Source: Flavobacterium pectinovorum (GTDB taxonomy: Bacteria; Bacteroidota; Bacteroidia; Flavobacteriales; Flavobacteriaceae). From it: 44,722 nt of DNA. A program made the translations under genes and the position numbers. Positions 35,514 through 43,800 of this stretch are shown piece after piece. Position 1 is the first letter of the stretch. Each line of letters opens with the position of its first letter. The stretch lies in assembly GCF_006438875.1 (NCBI RefSeq), contig NZ_RCZH01000029.1, positions 1 through 44,722 on the forward strand. The letters run 5' to 3'. The notes under the pieces are model-generated. The model worked only from the letters and a program-made list of their open reading frames with translations. It was not told where the DNA came from and searched no databases.

Positions 35514-35547
35514 AAATCCCGATCGCCTTGGCAATCGGGATTTTTTT
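35514..35547. terminator. Terminator shared by the ABC-F gene and the small lipoprotein gene
   Basis: AAATCCCGAT (35514-35523) pairs with ATCGGGATTT (35534-35543), followed by T and preceded by A, so it can act on both converging genes. Confidence 0.85.
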
Positions 35548-35551
35548 ATGT

Positions 35552-35728
35552 TTACTTATTGCCGCCGAATATTTTAGCGAAAATGAAAATAACAATCGCA
35601 ACGATAAAGATCACGATAAAGATTCCGAATCCCATTCCGGCTTTAAAAATATCTCCTATAACTTCGCAACTTGTAAATGAAAATAGTATAACGAATACCA
35701 TTAACAAACGTGTAATTATTTTTTGCAT
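35552..35728 (-). CDS. Small membrane lipoprotein (58 aa)
   Basis: Reading from ATG at 35728 to TAA at 35552 gives 58 aa. A lipoprotein signal ends at Cys21 (FVILFSFTSC); a glycine-rich hydrophobic helix (about 31-54) and a short basic tail (KIFGGNK) follow. So it would have a lipid anchor and one membrane helix. I recall similar short Flavobacterium proteins being annotated as phosphatidate cytidylyltransferase, which the size cannot support. Convergent with the ABC-F gene; they share a terminator. Function unknown. Confidence 0.75.
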   Translation of the reverse strand: MQKIITRLLMVFVILFSFTSCEVIGDIFKAGMGFGIFIVIFIVAIVIFIFAKIFGGNK

Positions 35729-35871
35729 GATTTTGCTGTTTTAAGTTTTGTAATAAGAATCTAGTATTCTAATTATTGTAGATTAAAATTACTTCAAACA
35801 CCAAAAAAATGTGTTATACAATTTTATGGGAAAGTTCTATGATTTTGAGATTTATTATTTTAAATCAGAAG

Positions 35872-36417
35872 TTAAGTTTTGTTTGTATTAAGTTTTAAAT
35901 TTTTACTTTGACTTATCCATTGATCGAAACTTTTTGTTCTAATCCAATGTCCATTCTTTTTCTCATATAAATCTTTCCCTCCTTGCCCGCCTAGTAAGCA
36001 ATTACAATCTTCTTGAAATTCAATAAGTACTTTTTTTCTATCGGCTGAAATAATAGGAAACGAAATGTGATATAAAATTCCTTGATCGCAAATTGTATCA
36101 ACTGTGGTAAATTCAAATTCTTTCTGTCTTCTTTTATACCACTTTAATTGATTTGGTTTTATTTTTAGATTCTTGAAAATTTCATTTTGATCCTCAATAA
36201 AATTCAGATCCTCTTCCGTAAATTCTTTTTTATATTTCTCTGTTAACTGAATATTTTTGAACTTCCAGCAAGCCTGATAGATTGGTAAACTATCATCTAC
36301 TATAATTTCATTTATGATCGTGTAAACTTCATTTTCTGTCAAATCAGGTGTTGATTTGCAAGAACTAAGAAAGATGATAGTTAGCATCGAAAAAAATAAA
36401 AATGGTTTCTTCTTCAT
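35872..36417 (-). CDS. Hypothetical lipoprotein
   Basis: 181 aa. Lipobox with Cys20 (IIFLSSCKS). The mature part is charged, with CDQGILYHISFPIISADRKKVLIEF and a CNCLLGGQGG segment, and ends KSFDQWISQ. No family recognised. It is one of a run of small minus-strand genes from 38377 to 35552 with separate starts. Likely cell-envelope location; function unknown. Confidence 0.72.
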   Translation of the reverse strand: MKKKPFLFFSMLTIIFLSSCKSTPDLTENEVYTIINEIIVDDSLPIYQACWKFKNIQLTEKYKKEFTEEDLNFIEDQNEIFKNLKIKPNQLKWYKRRQKEFEFTTVDTICDQGILYHISFPIISADRKKVLIEFQEDCNCLLGGQGGKDLYEKKNGHWIRTKSFDQWISQSKNLKLNTNKT

Positions 36418-36576
36418 AATACTGGTTAGTGTGAAATTATTAGGGTTATTGATTTAAATTACAATGAATTTATAAATTTTATTGGCATTGTCTATTCAAA
36501 CATCTCTATTTTTTCGGTTAGGATTTTAGTAGTATCATTTTTTGATTCTTTAAATAAGCTGTAGATTTCCATTTCT

Positions 36577-36972
36577 TTACAATATCTCAATTAACTGAAT
36601 CTTATTCCCACAAGTATCATCCAAAATTGCAACTTTTACATTCCCCATTTCAGTTGGTTGCATGGTAAATTCTACACCAAGATTAATCAATCGATTATAT
36701 TCTTCCTGAAGATTATCCACATTAAATTGCGTGTACGGAATTCCGGCATCAAATAACGCTTTTTGATACGTTTTTGAAGGTTCAAAATGATTTGGTGATG
36801 GTTCTAGTAAAATTTCAACGCCGTCTGGTTCATCTTTAGAAACTACAGTTAACCATCTGTTACCTTCGCCCAAAGGAACATCGTGTTTTTTTATGAAACC
36901 TAATTTTGTAGTATAAAATTGTAATGCTTTTTCTTGATCTTGGACTGGAATTCCTATGACTTTTGCTTTCAT
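36577..36972 (-). CDS. VOC (glyoxalase/bleomycin-resistance) family protein
   Basis: 131 aa, one VOC unit pair: KAKVIGIPVQDQEKALQFYTTKLGF (about 2-26), GVEILLEP (about 52-59) and a second half with YNRLINLGVEFTMQPTEMG and VAILDDTCGNKIQLIEIL. The conserved His/Glu metal ligands of glyoxalases are only partly visible (Glu128 at the end), so enzyme activity is unsure. The start ATG overlaps the stop of the upstream gene (ATGA at 36969-36972), showing translational coupling to the small membrane protein. Substrate unknown. Confidence 0.85.
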   Translation of the reverse strand: MKAKVIGIPVQDQEKALQFYTTKLGFIKKHDVPLGEGNRWLTVVSKDEPDGVEILLEPSPNHFEPSKTYQKALFDAGIPYTQFNVDNLQEEYNRLINLGVEFTMQPTEMGNVKVAILDDTCGNKIQLIEIL

Positions 36973-37463
36973 TTTTTTTGACTCTTTTTAAAATTATTCT
37001 GTATTTCTGTAAAAATATCAGCGTTTTTTCCATGTGGAAAGCGTATGTTCGTTTGGATAGAATTCATATCATTTCTTTCAAATTTATAAAATAGTTTTTT
37101 AAATAAATTAATATCATTGTAAAACCTCTTACTATCTTTTAGATCAAAAACTACAAAAGGTGCTTTGCCATCTTGTAAAGAGATTCTATTTATATCAGTC
37201 CAATAAATAGAAAATCCATTTAGGTTATCGATATATTTTTCATTGGTTAATTCAATCATTGGTTTACTAATTAAAACATGGATAAATGCTTTACAAATTC
37301 GAAAATAGAAGTAACCGCCAATTATTAATAGAATTAGTGGAAATAATAATTGCGTAAGGACTGATAATTTTAAAAACATTAAAATCATTGGTGATAAGAA
37401 GAAAAAGATTCCTAACATAAAATGTAGAAAAACGTTGAGCTTATGGTAGAATATTTTATTCAT
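36969..37463 (-). CDS. Hypothetical membrane protein, coupled to the VOC gene
   Basis: 164 aa. Two hydrophobic segments at about 10-32 and 34-60, then a cytoplasmic domain of about 100 residues (NGFSIYWTDINRISLQDGKAPFVVFDLKDSKRF) resembling the PH-like domains of small STM3941-type proteins, though that match is from general look. Its stop overlaps the VOC start by 4 nt. Function unknown. Confidence 0.7.
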   Translation of the reverse strand: MNKIFYHKLNVFLHFMLGIFFFLSPMILMFLKLSVLTQLLFPLILLIIGGYFYFRICKAFIHVLISKPMIELTNEKYIDNLNGFSIYWTDINRISLQDGKAPFVVFDLKDSKRFYNDINLFKKLFYKFERNDMNSIQTNIRFPHGKNADIFTEIQNNFKKSQKK

Positions 37464-37481
37464 TTGAAATTAAATTGTAAA

Positions 37482-37916
37482 CTAAAATTTGTCACCATGT
37501 ATGAACATTTTCTCATCTTGAAAAGATCTAATAAGTCTTAAAAAATCCACTTCTACTAATCTATTAAAAATGCTGTCTGTAATATTTGCGTCATAATTGC
37601 CAGAAGGAAATTTTACGTTTAATTTATATTTGTTATTAAAATTATCTCTTATCTCTAAAATTTTTTTCTTATCGGTATATCTTACTTTATCAAATGATTT
37701 TTCTAAATCAAGCTTAATTTTATTCAAGCTGTCATATCTTTGATTAAAGAATTTGTTATCCTCCAATGTTGTCAAAATATAAAAGTCTTTACTTTTTACA
37801 TCCATCTTTAAATCGTTACGGTAATTTAGTAATTGTTTATAAAGAATGGTTTTCTCTTCATTATTTTCACAAGCAGAGAAGATAATACATAATAGAAATA
37901 GAATTATTTGTTTCAT
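37482..37916 (-). CDS. Hypothetical lipoprotein
   Basis: 144 aa. Lipobox at Cys16 (CIIFSACENNEEK), followed by an Asn/Glu-rich tether and a helical, Lys/Asp-rich body (KSFDKVRYTDKKKILEIRDNF). No family recognised. It ends 18 bp before the start of the next minus-strand gene, so the two are probably co-transcribed. Confidence 0.68.
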   Translation of the reverse strand: MKQIILFLLCIIFSACENNEEKTILYKQLLNYRNDLKMDVKSKDFYILTTLEDNKFFNQRYDSLNKIKLDLEKSFDKVRYTDKKKILEIRDNFNNKYKLNVKFPSGNYDANITDSIFNRLVEVDFLRLIRSFQDEKMFIHGDKF

Positions 37917-37969
37917 TAATAAGAACTATTTGATGTTAAAATTAAAATGTTTTTTATTTTTTTCGACTA

Positions 37970-38377
37970 TTATTCAGGATCAAAAATTACAGGATCAGAT
38001 TCAGAAATTACGCTAATACAATCATTTATCCCTAAAATTAAAAATTCATTATGACTATTCGTATGATATTGAGTCAGAAAACCAGATCTTAATTTTTCAA
38101 GTTCAAACCAGCCTCCACTTTCAACTTTCCAAATCCAACCAGGTACTCTTATATCTGGGTTCCAAAATTCCAAAAGATTACCTTCATCTAATACTCTAAA
38201 ACCGACTACATTTTTAAAAATAATATATATTGGCTGAGATATATCTTTAAAGTCTAAAGTAATTTTCAAAGTCCATAAATCATAATTTAGATTGATTATT
38301 TCAGGAAAGGTATCATTTGTAAAATTGATGTTGAACTCCTTAATTTTTGGTTGTAGTAAATTTTGTATGTCGTTCAT
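37970..38377 (-). CDS. Hypothetical protein
   Basis: 135 aa, acidic, no signal peptide. Beta-rich with aromatic clusters (NLLEFWNPDIRVPGWIWKVESGGWFELEK). It looks like a small self-contained domain; some immunity proteins of Bacteroidota have this look, but no toxin is near and I make no call. First gene in the run of small minus-strand genes. Confidence 0.62.
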   Translation of the reverse strand: MNDIQNLLQPKIKEFNINFTNDTFPEIINLNYDLWTLKITLDFKDISQPIYIIFKNVVGFRVLDEGNLLEFWNPDIRVPGWIWKVESGGWFELEKLRSGFLTQYHTNSHNEFLILGINDCISVISESDPVIFDPE

Positions 38378-38543
38378 AGCTTTAATTACAATGAGTTTAA
38401 CTTAATTAAAATGAAAAATTATCTGCTAAAATAGAGTTTTTTATAATCTCTTGAAAATACATCTCTAATCCCATATTTTCCGTCCCAAATTCAAAAAAAA
38501 ATATTTCCCTTCCCAACACCCCAACAAATAAATTCTGATTTCG

Positions 38544-38551
38544 TATATTTG
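38544..38551 (+). promoter_or_regulatory. Promoter -7 box of pyrR
   Basis: TATATTTG, an exact TAnnTTTG match, 24 bp before the pyrR ATG. The predicted leader is about 18 nt, which leaves no room for a PyrR-binding attenuator. Confidence 0.6.
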
Positions 38552-38575
38552 CCCAACCAAACATTATACTTAATT

Positions 38576-39115
38576 ATGAGCCAAAAAGTATTACTTAATT
38601 CAAAAGAAGTTACTATCATACTCCATCGTTTGGCTTGTCAGTTAATCGAAAAGCACCTTGATTTCTCTGATACTATTTTAGTCGGGATTCAGCCACGAGG
38701 CGTTTTTTTAGCAGAACGTTTAAAACAAATATTAGAAAACGAATATAAAGTTCCTGAAATTTCTTTGGGATATCTGGACATCACTTTTTTTAGAGATGAC
38801 TTTCGCCGTACTGATAAACCGCTGGAAGCCAATAAAACACAAATAAATTTTATAGTTGAAGACAAGAAAGTCATTTTTATAGATGACGTTTTGTTTACCG
38901 GACGAAGCATACGTTCTGCCTTGACCGCAATTCAATCTTTTGGGCGACCTTCAGAAATCGAATTGTTGGTGTTAATCGACAGACGTTTTAGCCGTAATTT
39001 ACCAATTCAGCCCGATTATCGCGGTCGTCAGGTAGATGCAATTAATGGCGAAAAGGTAAAAGTAAGCTGGAAAGAAAATGACAACGAAGATGTTGTTTAT
39101 CTGGTAACTAATTAA
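38576..39115 (+). CDS. pyrR: PyrR-type phosphoribosyltransferase
   Basis: 179 aa from ATG 38576; an upstream TTG (38549) overlaps the promoter and is rejected. Type I phosphoribosyltransferase fold with the PRPP loop FIDDVLFTGRS (101-111), VGIQPRGVFLAERL (36-49) and LVLIDRRFSRNLPIQPDYRGR, typical of PyrR. PyrR proteins convert uracil plus PRPP to UMP and in Gram-positive bacteria also bind pyr mRNA; RNA regulation in Bacteroidota is not established by this sequence. pyrB lies two genes downstream on the same strand, supporting a pyrimidine role. Confidence 0.9.
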   Translation: MSQKVLLNSKEVTIILHRLACQLIEKHLDFSDTILVGIQPRGVFLAERLKQILENEYKVPEISLGYLDITFFRDDFRRTDKPLEANKTQINFIVEDKKVIFIDDVLFTGRSIRSALTAIQSFGRPSEIELLVLIDRRFSRNLPIQPDYRGRQVDAINGEKVKVSWKENDNEDVVYLVTN

Positions 39116-39194
39116 AAAGTTTAATCGGATAAATCGTTTAACTGTTTAATCGCAAAATGAGAGGATTAAAAAATAAAAATTGAAAAATAATACC

Positions 39195-39836
39195 ATGACA
39201 GAGAATGAAGCGTTTATTTATGAATCAATTTTTAATCAGATCAGAATGGGATTTCTTTCTCTTGATGAGATTCAGGAAAACATCTTAGAAGAAATTGAAG
39301 ACAACGAATTTGAAGACGAAATTTCAGAAGAGTGGGCTTTCGATAAAATAAAAGAAGAATACCAAAAGTTGCTTTCGGAAAGTAAACAATGGAAAAGCCC
39401 AACAGATACTGAAAGGCTGATAAAAGCGTTCGATGAATTAGGAGATGAAAATATAGTCGCACTTCACAACGCAGGTTATACCACAACCGAAGGGGAATAT
39501 GAAGTAGTTGAGGTTGAAAGAGAATTGCAGGAAAATGAAGTCTGGTCTGATGGTTATTGTTTTTATCATCAACAAGATTTGGCGAGAGCTGTTGCAGTAA
39601 AAGACCCAGGTTTGTTTATCGCTTTTCAGAAAGTAGATAACTCTGATGATGCAATTGCAATGGAAGTTGGTAAAAAGGTTGCCGAAGTTTTAAGAAACAA
39701 CGGTTTTGAAATAAAATGGAGTCCATCTGCAAGAACAAAAATAGAAATTCCGGGTTTCAGATGGCAGCATATTTTTAACGAAGACGGTAGGGATTTGCAA
39801 GACTACAGCGAGGTTATAGAAAGAATGATTCAATAG
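39195..39836 (+). CDS. DUF6891-like hypothetical protein between pyrR and pyrB
   Basis: 213 aa from ATG 39195 (a TTG at 39180 would add five residues). Strongly acidic helical N terminus (about 1-75, many Glu/Asp), then a mixed domain with LHNAGYTTTEGEYEV, GYCFYHQQDLARAV and IPGFRWQHIFNED. These words fit the DUF6891 family as I recall it; not confirmed. No signal peptide. Same strand as pyrR and pyrB with gaps of 79 and 84 bp, so it may share their transcript, but a role in pyrimidine synthesis is only suggested by position. Confidence 0.75.
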   Translation: MTENEAFIYESIFNQIRMGFLSLDEIQENILEEIEDNEFEDEISEEWAFDKIKEEYQKLLSESKQWKSPTDTERLIKAFDELGDENIVALHNAGYTTTEGEYEVVEVERELQENEVWSDGYCFYHQQDLARAVAVKDPGLFIAFQKVDNSDDAIAMEVGKKVAEVLRNNGFEIKWSPSARTKIEIPGFRWQHIFNEDGRDLQDYSEVIERMIQ

Positions 39837-39920
39837 CATAACTGCTTTTTAAAGTAGTATAGAAAGACTGAATGTTTCAGGAATTCAGGAATTTGACAAA
39901 TAAATATTAAAGAAATAAAA

Positions 39921-40847
39921 ATGAAAGAATTAAGCGTAAATCACTTATTAGGAATTAAATACATCAACGAGAATGATATTAACCTAATTTTTGAAACTGC
40001 CGATCATTTTAAAGAAGTCATTAACCGACCTATTAAAAAAGTTCCTTCATTACGAGATATTACAATTGCTAACATATTTTTCGAAAACAGTACCAGAACA
40101 AAACTTTCTTTCGAGTTAGCACAAAAACGATTATCTGCAGATGTTATTAGTTTTTCGGCAGCACAATCATCTGTTAAAAAAGGAGAAACTTTAATTGATA
40201 CTGTAAACAATATTCTATCTATGAAAGTAGATATGGTTGTAATGCGCCACTCCAATCCCGGAGCGGCTTATTTTTTATCTAAAAATGTCAAAGCAAGTAT
40301 CGTAAATGCCGGAGACGGAGCACATGAACATCCAACTCAGGCTTTATTAGACAGTTATTCTATCAGAGAGAAATTGGGTGATGTAGCCGGAAAAAAAGTA
40401 GTTATTGTAGGTGATGTTCTGCATTCAAGAGTAGCCTTATCCAATATATATGCTTTACAAATGCAAGGCGCTGAGGTTAAAGTTTGCGGACCAAAAACAT
40501 TGATTCCACGATATATCGAATCTCTTGGTGTTACGGTTGAACCCAATTTGAGAAAAGCATTAGAATGGTGTGATGTTGCCAATATGCTACGCGTTCAGAA
40601 CGAACGTATGGATGTGAACTTTTTTCCATCAACACGTGAATACGCTCAACAATATGGAGTTGATAAACCATTATTAGATTCTCTTGGAAAAGAAATCGTA
40701 ATCATGCACCCGGGACCAATCAACAGAGGAGTAGAGATTACTTCTGAAGTGGCAGATTCTGATCATTCTGTGATTTTAAATCAGGTCGAAAATGGTGTAG
40801 CAATCAGAATGGCTGTAATTTATCTTTTAGCTTCGAAAATACAGTAA
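39921..40847 (+). CDS. pyrB: Aspartate carbamoyltransferase catalytic subunit
   Basis: 308 aa, normal length. Carbamoyl-phosphate site FFENSTRTKLSFE (about 53-65), HPTQALLDSY (about 137-146), VVIVGDVLHSRVALSN and the late HPGPINRGVEI. It makes carbamoyl-aspartate, the first committed step of pyrimidine synthesis, in the cytoplasm. No pyrI regulatory chain follows. The link with pyrR upstream is expected for the pathway. Confidence 0.96.
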   Translation: MKELSVNHLLGIKYINENDINLIFETADHFKEVINRPIKKVPSLRDITIANIFFENSTRTKLSFELAQKRLSADVISFSAAQSSVKKGETLIDTVNNILSMKVDMVVMRHSNPGAAYFLSKNVKASIVNAGDGAHEHPTQALLDSYSIREKLGDVAGKKVVIVGDVLHSRVALSNIYALQMQGAEVKVCGPKTLIPRYIESLGVTVEPNLRKALEWCDVANMLRVQNERMDVNFFPSTREYAQQYGVDKPLLDSLGKEIVIMHPGPINRGVEITSEVADSDHSVILNQVENGVAIRMAVIYLLASKIQ

Positions 40848-40860
40848 GTTTAGTTTTTTT

Positions 40861-40945
40861 GTTTCAGGTTTCAAGTTTCATGTTGCGGAACGTTCAGCTT
40901 GACAAACTTGAAACCTGAAACCTGAAACCTGAAACTTGAAACAAA
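40861..40945. repeat. GAAACCT heptad repeat forming an 18-bp inverted repeat
   Basis: GTTTCAGGTTTCAAGTTT (40861-40878) pairs perfectly with 40904-40921; the right arm runs on into further GAAACCT units to about 40940. It lies between pyrB and the STAS-like gene. Confidence 0.75.
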
Positions 40946-40971
40946 TTTAAAAAACTTCGTACCTTAGTAAA

Positions 40972-41304
40972 ATGAAAGTAGATCAAAAAGGACATACCGT
41001 TACGATTAAAGATACCCAGGGAGATTTTAATTCTTTTTTGGAGAAAGTGACGCAGCAGTTTAAAACCTTTGAAAAACAAAATATTATAATCGATTTGTCA
41101 TCAAATGCTCAATTGGCAGAAGGTGATTTGAAACTTTTTTTGCCACTTTCGAAACAACATAAAAAAGCCAAAAAATCATTTGTAATTGTAGTTTCTGATC
41201 TTGACTTTAATGCTATTTCTGATAAATTAATTGTAGTTCCTTCACTTCTTGAAGCGCATGATATTATCGAAATGGAAGAAATTGAAAGAGACCTTGGATT
41301 TTAG
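40972..41304 (+). CDS. STAS-like small protein upstream of rnz
   Basis: 110 aa, no signal peptide. Alternating strands and helices (GHTVTIKDTQGDFNSFLEKV, NIIIDLSSNAQLAEGDLKLFLPL, KSFVIVVSDLDFNAIS) give the beta-alpha pattern of STAS/anti-sigma-antagonist folds. It is not an RNase Z, although short proteins in this place are sometimes labelled so. Its stop codon falls inside the TTTAGATTT-type repeat that separates it from rnz. Function unknown; conserved position before rnz is from memory of related genomes. Confidence 0.7.
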   Translation: MKVDQKGHTVTIKDTQGDFNSFLEKVTQQFKTFEKQNIIIDLSSNAQLAEGDLKLFLPLSKQHKKAKKSFVIVVSDLDFNAISDKLIVVPSLLEAHDIIEMEEIERDLGF

Positions 41305-41398
41305 ATTTATGATTTTAGACTTTAGATTTTAGATTTATTACTGAATCTAAAATGTTTTAATCCAATCTAAAATCTGCAATCTAAAATCTAAAATTAAA
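41305..41398. repeat. AATCTAAA repeat forming a 15-bp inverted repeat
   Basis: TTTAGATTTTAGATT (41321-41335) pairs perfectly with AATCTAAAATCTAAA (41378-41392). The repeat begins within the last codons of the STAS-like gene and ends just before rnz. A further piece lies at about 42937-42950. Confidence 0.7.
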
Positions 41399-41399
41399 A

Positions 41400-42308
41400 A
41401 TGAAGCTTACTATACTTGGCTGTTATGCCGCAACTCCCAGAACGATTACCAACCCAACTGCGCAGGTTTTAGAAATTAAAAACAGAATGTTTTTGATCGA
41501 TTGCGGAGAAGGAACTCAAGTGCAACTGCGCAAAAACAAGATTAAATTCTCAAAAATTAATCACATTTTTATTTCGCATTTACATGGAGATCACTTTTTT
41601 GGTCTGATTGGGACTATTTCGACTTTTGCGCTTTTAGGACGTACAACAGATTTACATATTTATGGTCCAAAAGGTATCAAGGAAATTATTACGTTACAAT
41701 TGAGATTATCAAGTTCCTGGACAACGTATGAGTTGTTTTACCATGAATTGGAATCTAAAGAAAGTGAAGTCATTTTTGAAGATGCCAAAGTGATCGTAAA
41801 GACAATTCCGTTGAAACACCGCGTTTACACCAATGGATTTTTGTTTCAGGAAAAACCCGGAGATAGAAAACTAGATGTAGAAGCTGTTCAGCGATACAAT
41901 ATCCATACGGCATATTATCAAAAAATAAAAGGCGGAGGAAATGTTACGCTTGATGACGGAACTGTAATTGAAAACGAAAAATTGTCTTTTGATCCAATTC
42001 CTGCATTGAGTTACGCTTTTTGTTCTGATACGGTTTATAACGAAGCAATTATCCCACTTATAAAAGATGTTGATGTTTTGTATCATGAAGCTACTTTTTT
42101 GGAATCTGAAGCTGCATTGGCGTTAAAAACATTACATTCTACAGCTATAGAAGCTGCAAAAATTGCTTTAAAAGCAAATGCCAAACAATTGGTTCTAGGG
42201 CATTATTCAACAAGATACGAAGGAATTGAACGTTTTAAAGAGGAAGCAGAAACCATTTTTCCGAATGTTTTATTAGGGAATGATGGCGTTTCTTTTGAAT
42301 TTGAATAA
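41400..42308 (+). CDS. rnz: Ribonuclease Z
   Basis: 302 aa, the short bacterial form. Metallo-beta-lactamase fold with HLHGDH (60-65) as the zinc site, LIDCGEGTQVQLRK (about 32-45) as the RNase Z signature, SDTVYNE with a conserved Asp and the late HYSTRY. It trims the 3' end of tRNA precursors in the cytoplasm. The start is the ATG immediately after the AATCTAAA repeat. Confidence 0.95.
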   Translation: MKLTILGCYAATPRTITNPTAQVLEIKNRMFLIDCGEGTQVQLRKNKIKFSKINHIFISHLHGDHFFGLIGTISTFALLGRTTDLHIYGPKGIKEIITLQLRLSSSWTTYELFYHELESKESEVIFEDAKVIVKTIPLKHRVYTNGFLFQEKPGDRKLDVEAVQRYNIHTAYYQKIKGGGNVTLDDGTVIENEKLSFDPIPALSYAFCSDTVYNEAIIPLIKDVDVLYHEATFLESEAALALKTLHSTAIEAAKIALKANAKQLVLGHYSTRYEGIERFKEEAETIFPNVLLGNDGVSFEFE

Positions 42309-42351
42309 TGAGTTGTACATGGTTAGGGTTATTTAATTATCAAAACAAAAT

Positions 42352-42870
42352 ATGAGAAGAATCATTTCATTAGGATTAATTGTTGTTTTCTCTTTTTTAA
42401 TGATGGATTTCTCATCATTTACACCAATATATTTTTTACTTTTCTTACCGGGTTTTTTGTTTGGAATTTCAGTGATAATTCCAAGATTATTTCCGGATGT
42501 TTTTAAAAATTTTAAACGATTATTACGAACTCTGATTTATTATATACTTCTCTGGTGTTTTTCAATTATTGTAATGTCATCATTGCAAATTTTAACTAAC
42601 TCGATAAATGATAAAACACCATATTTAATAGTAGGGACACTTACAGGAATGGCAATGTCTTTTTTAGTTGATTTTCAGTTTGGTTTTGAGAATAAAAAAG
42701 TGGCATACATAAGCATTACAGTACTAAGCATTTTATCTTGTTTGATTTTTGATTATTATTATCCAAATCCAGGTGATAAAGAATTATACACAGGAATACA
42801 GATTTTTATTTGGAATACTATGGTAGGACTGGGTTTGACTTTAAATAAAACAGTAAATAAAACTCTTTAA
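42352..42870 (+). CDS. Hypothetical integral membrane protein
   Basis: 172 aa with about five hydrophobic segments (5-40, 60-85, 97-112, 122-136, 150-165) and short charged loops. No family recognised. It follows rnz by 43 bp on the same strand and may be co-transcribed; rnz and pdxH on either side give no hint of function. Confidence 0.7.
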   Translation: MRRIISLGLIVVFSFLMMDFSSFTPIYFLLFLPGFLFGISVIIPRLFPDVFKNFKRLLRTLIYYILLWCFSIIVMSSLQILTNSINDKTPYLIVGTLTGMAMSFLVDFQFGFENKKVAYISITVLSILSCLIFDYYYPNPGDKELYTGIQIFIWNTMVGLGLTLNKTVNKTL

Positions 42871-42952
42871 TTTATTTTCGATTTGAGGTAATTATGGTTT
42901 TAATCGTAATTTCGTTAAAACAAATTTCAGTATATCTAAAATCTAAAATCAA

Positions 42953-42968
42953 TCCCGAAGATTCGGGA
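42953..42968. repeat. 16-bp palindrome TCCCGAAGATTCGGGA before pdxH
   Basis: Differs by one base from TCCCGAAGCTTCGGGA at 33636-33651. It follows a piece of the AATCTAAA repeat and lies 15 bp before the pdxH start, close to its ribosome-binding region. Confidence 0.6.
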
Positions 42969-42983
42969 CTAAAATCAGCAATC

Positions 42984-43628
42984 ATGAACGATTTAAGCAA
43001 TTATAGAAAGTCTTACGAGAAAAGCGAATTATTAGAAACTAATATTCCGGAAGATCCAATTAATCTTTTTAACCGATGGTTTCATGAGGTAGAAGATTTT
43101 GGCGGAAGCGGAGAAGTAAATGCCATGACAATTTCTACAATTGGTTTGGATGGTTTCCCGAAATCGAGAGTTGTTTTATTAAAGAAATTCTCTGAGGAAG
43201 GTTTTGTTTTTTATACCAATTACGATTCCGAAAAAGGAAAAGCCATTGCAGCAAACCCTCACGTTTGTTTGTCTTTTTTTTGGCAGGAAATGGAACGTCA
43301 GGTAATCATTAAAGGAATTGCCGAAAGAACTTCTGAAAATATCTCAGACGGTTATTTTGATTCTCGTCCTGACGGAAGTAAACTTGGCGCAATAGTTTCT
43401 CACCAAAGTGAAGTTATTCCGTCAAGAGCATTTCTAGAAGAAAACCTAAAGAAACTCGAAGCCGAATTTGAAGGAAAACCAATTCCGAGACCTGAAAACT
43501 GGGGCGGATTTTTAGTAACTCCTGTAGAAGTAGAATTTTGGCAGGGAAGACCTAATAGGCTGCATGACAGAATTCGTTATACGAGTCAATCTGATTTTTC
43601 ATGGAAGATTGACAGATTATCTTCTTAG
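42984..43628 (+). CDS. pdxH: Pyridoxamine 5'-phosphate oxidase
   Basis: 214 aa from ATG 42984, the usual length; a longer frame from 42894 runs through repeat sequence and is rejected. Signature features: AMTISTIGLDGFPKSRVVLLKKF (about 46-68), FYTNYDSEKGKAI, LSFFWQEMERQVIIKG and the C-terminal VEFWQGRPNRLHDRIRY. It oxidises PNP or PMP to pyridoxal 5'-phosphate using FMN, in the cytoplasm. Confidence 0.95.
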   Translation: MNDLSNYRKSYEKSELLETNIPEDPINLFNRWFHEVEDFGGSGEVNAMTISTIGLDGFPKSRVVLLKKFSEEGFVFYTNYDSEKGKAIAANPHVCLSFFWQEMERQVIIKGIAERTSENISDGYFDSRPDGSKLGAIVSHQSEVIPSRAFLEENLKKLEAEFEGKPIPRPENWGGFLVTPVEVEFWQGRPNRLHDRIRYTSQSDFSWKIDRLSS

Positions 43629-43800
43629 TTGTAGGAATTTTATATTATATAATAAAATAATGATGTAGTTCGTCGATTAATTTTGTAGTTTACCGATAAA
43701 TTAAATACGTTTGGCTTAAGAAATACGAAAAGATTTATCTAAAAATAAATTTAAAGAATTTGCCCCAACATTTACTTTAAAGTTTTAAATGCTATTGATT

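Noticed and set aside
35559..35744. 61-aa plus-strand frame beside the ABC-F gene
   Set aside because: It is the antisense shadow of the real 58-aa lipoprotein on the minus strand (35552-35728).
36485..36570. 26-residue minus-strand frame after the VOC gene (MEIYSLFKESKND...)
   Set aside because: It may be a remnant of a longer gene, but it is too short and lacks start signals or recognisable homology.
40861..41398. Repeat arrays considered as CRISPR
   Set aside because: Units of 7-8 bp are directly adjacent without spacers, and no cas genes are present.
42894..42983. 30-residue N-terminal extension of PdxH
   Set aside because: It is encoded by AATCTAAA repeat and palindrome sequence; the start at 42984 gives the usual length.
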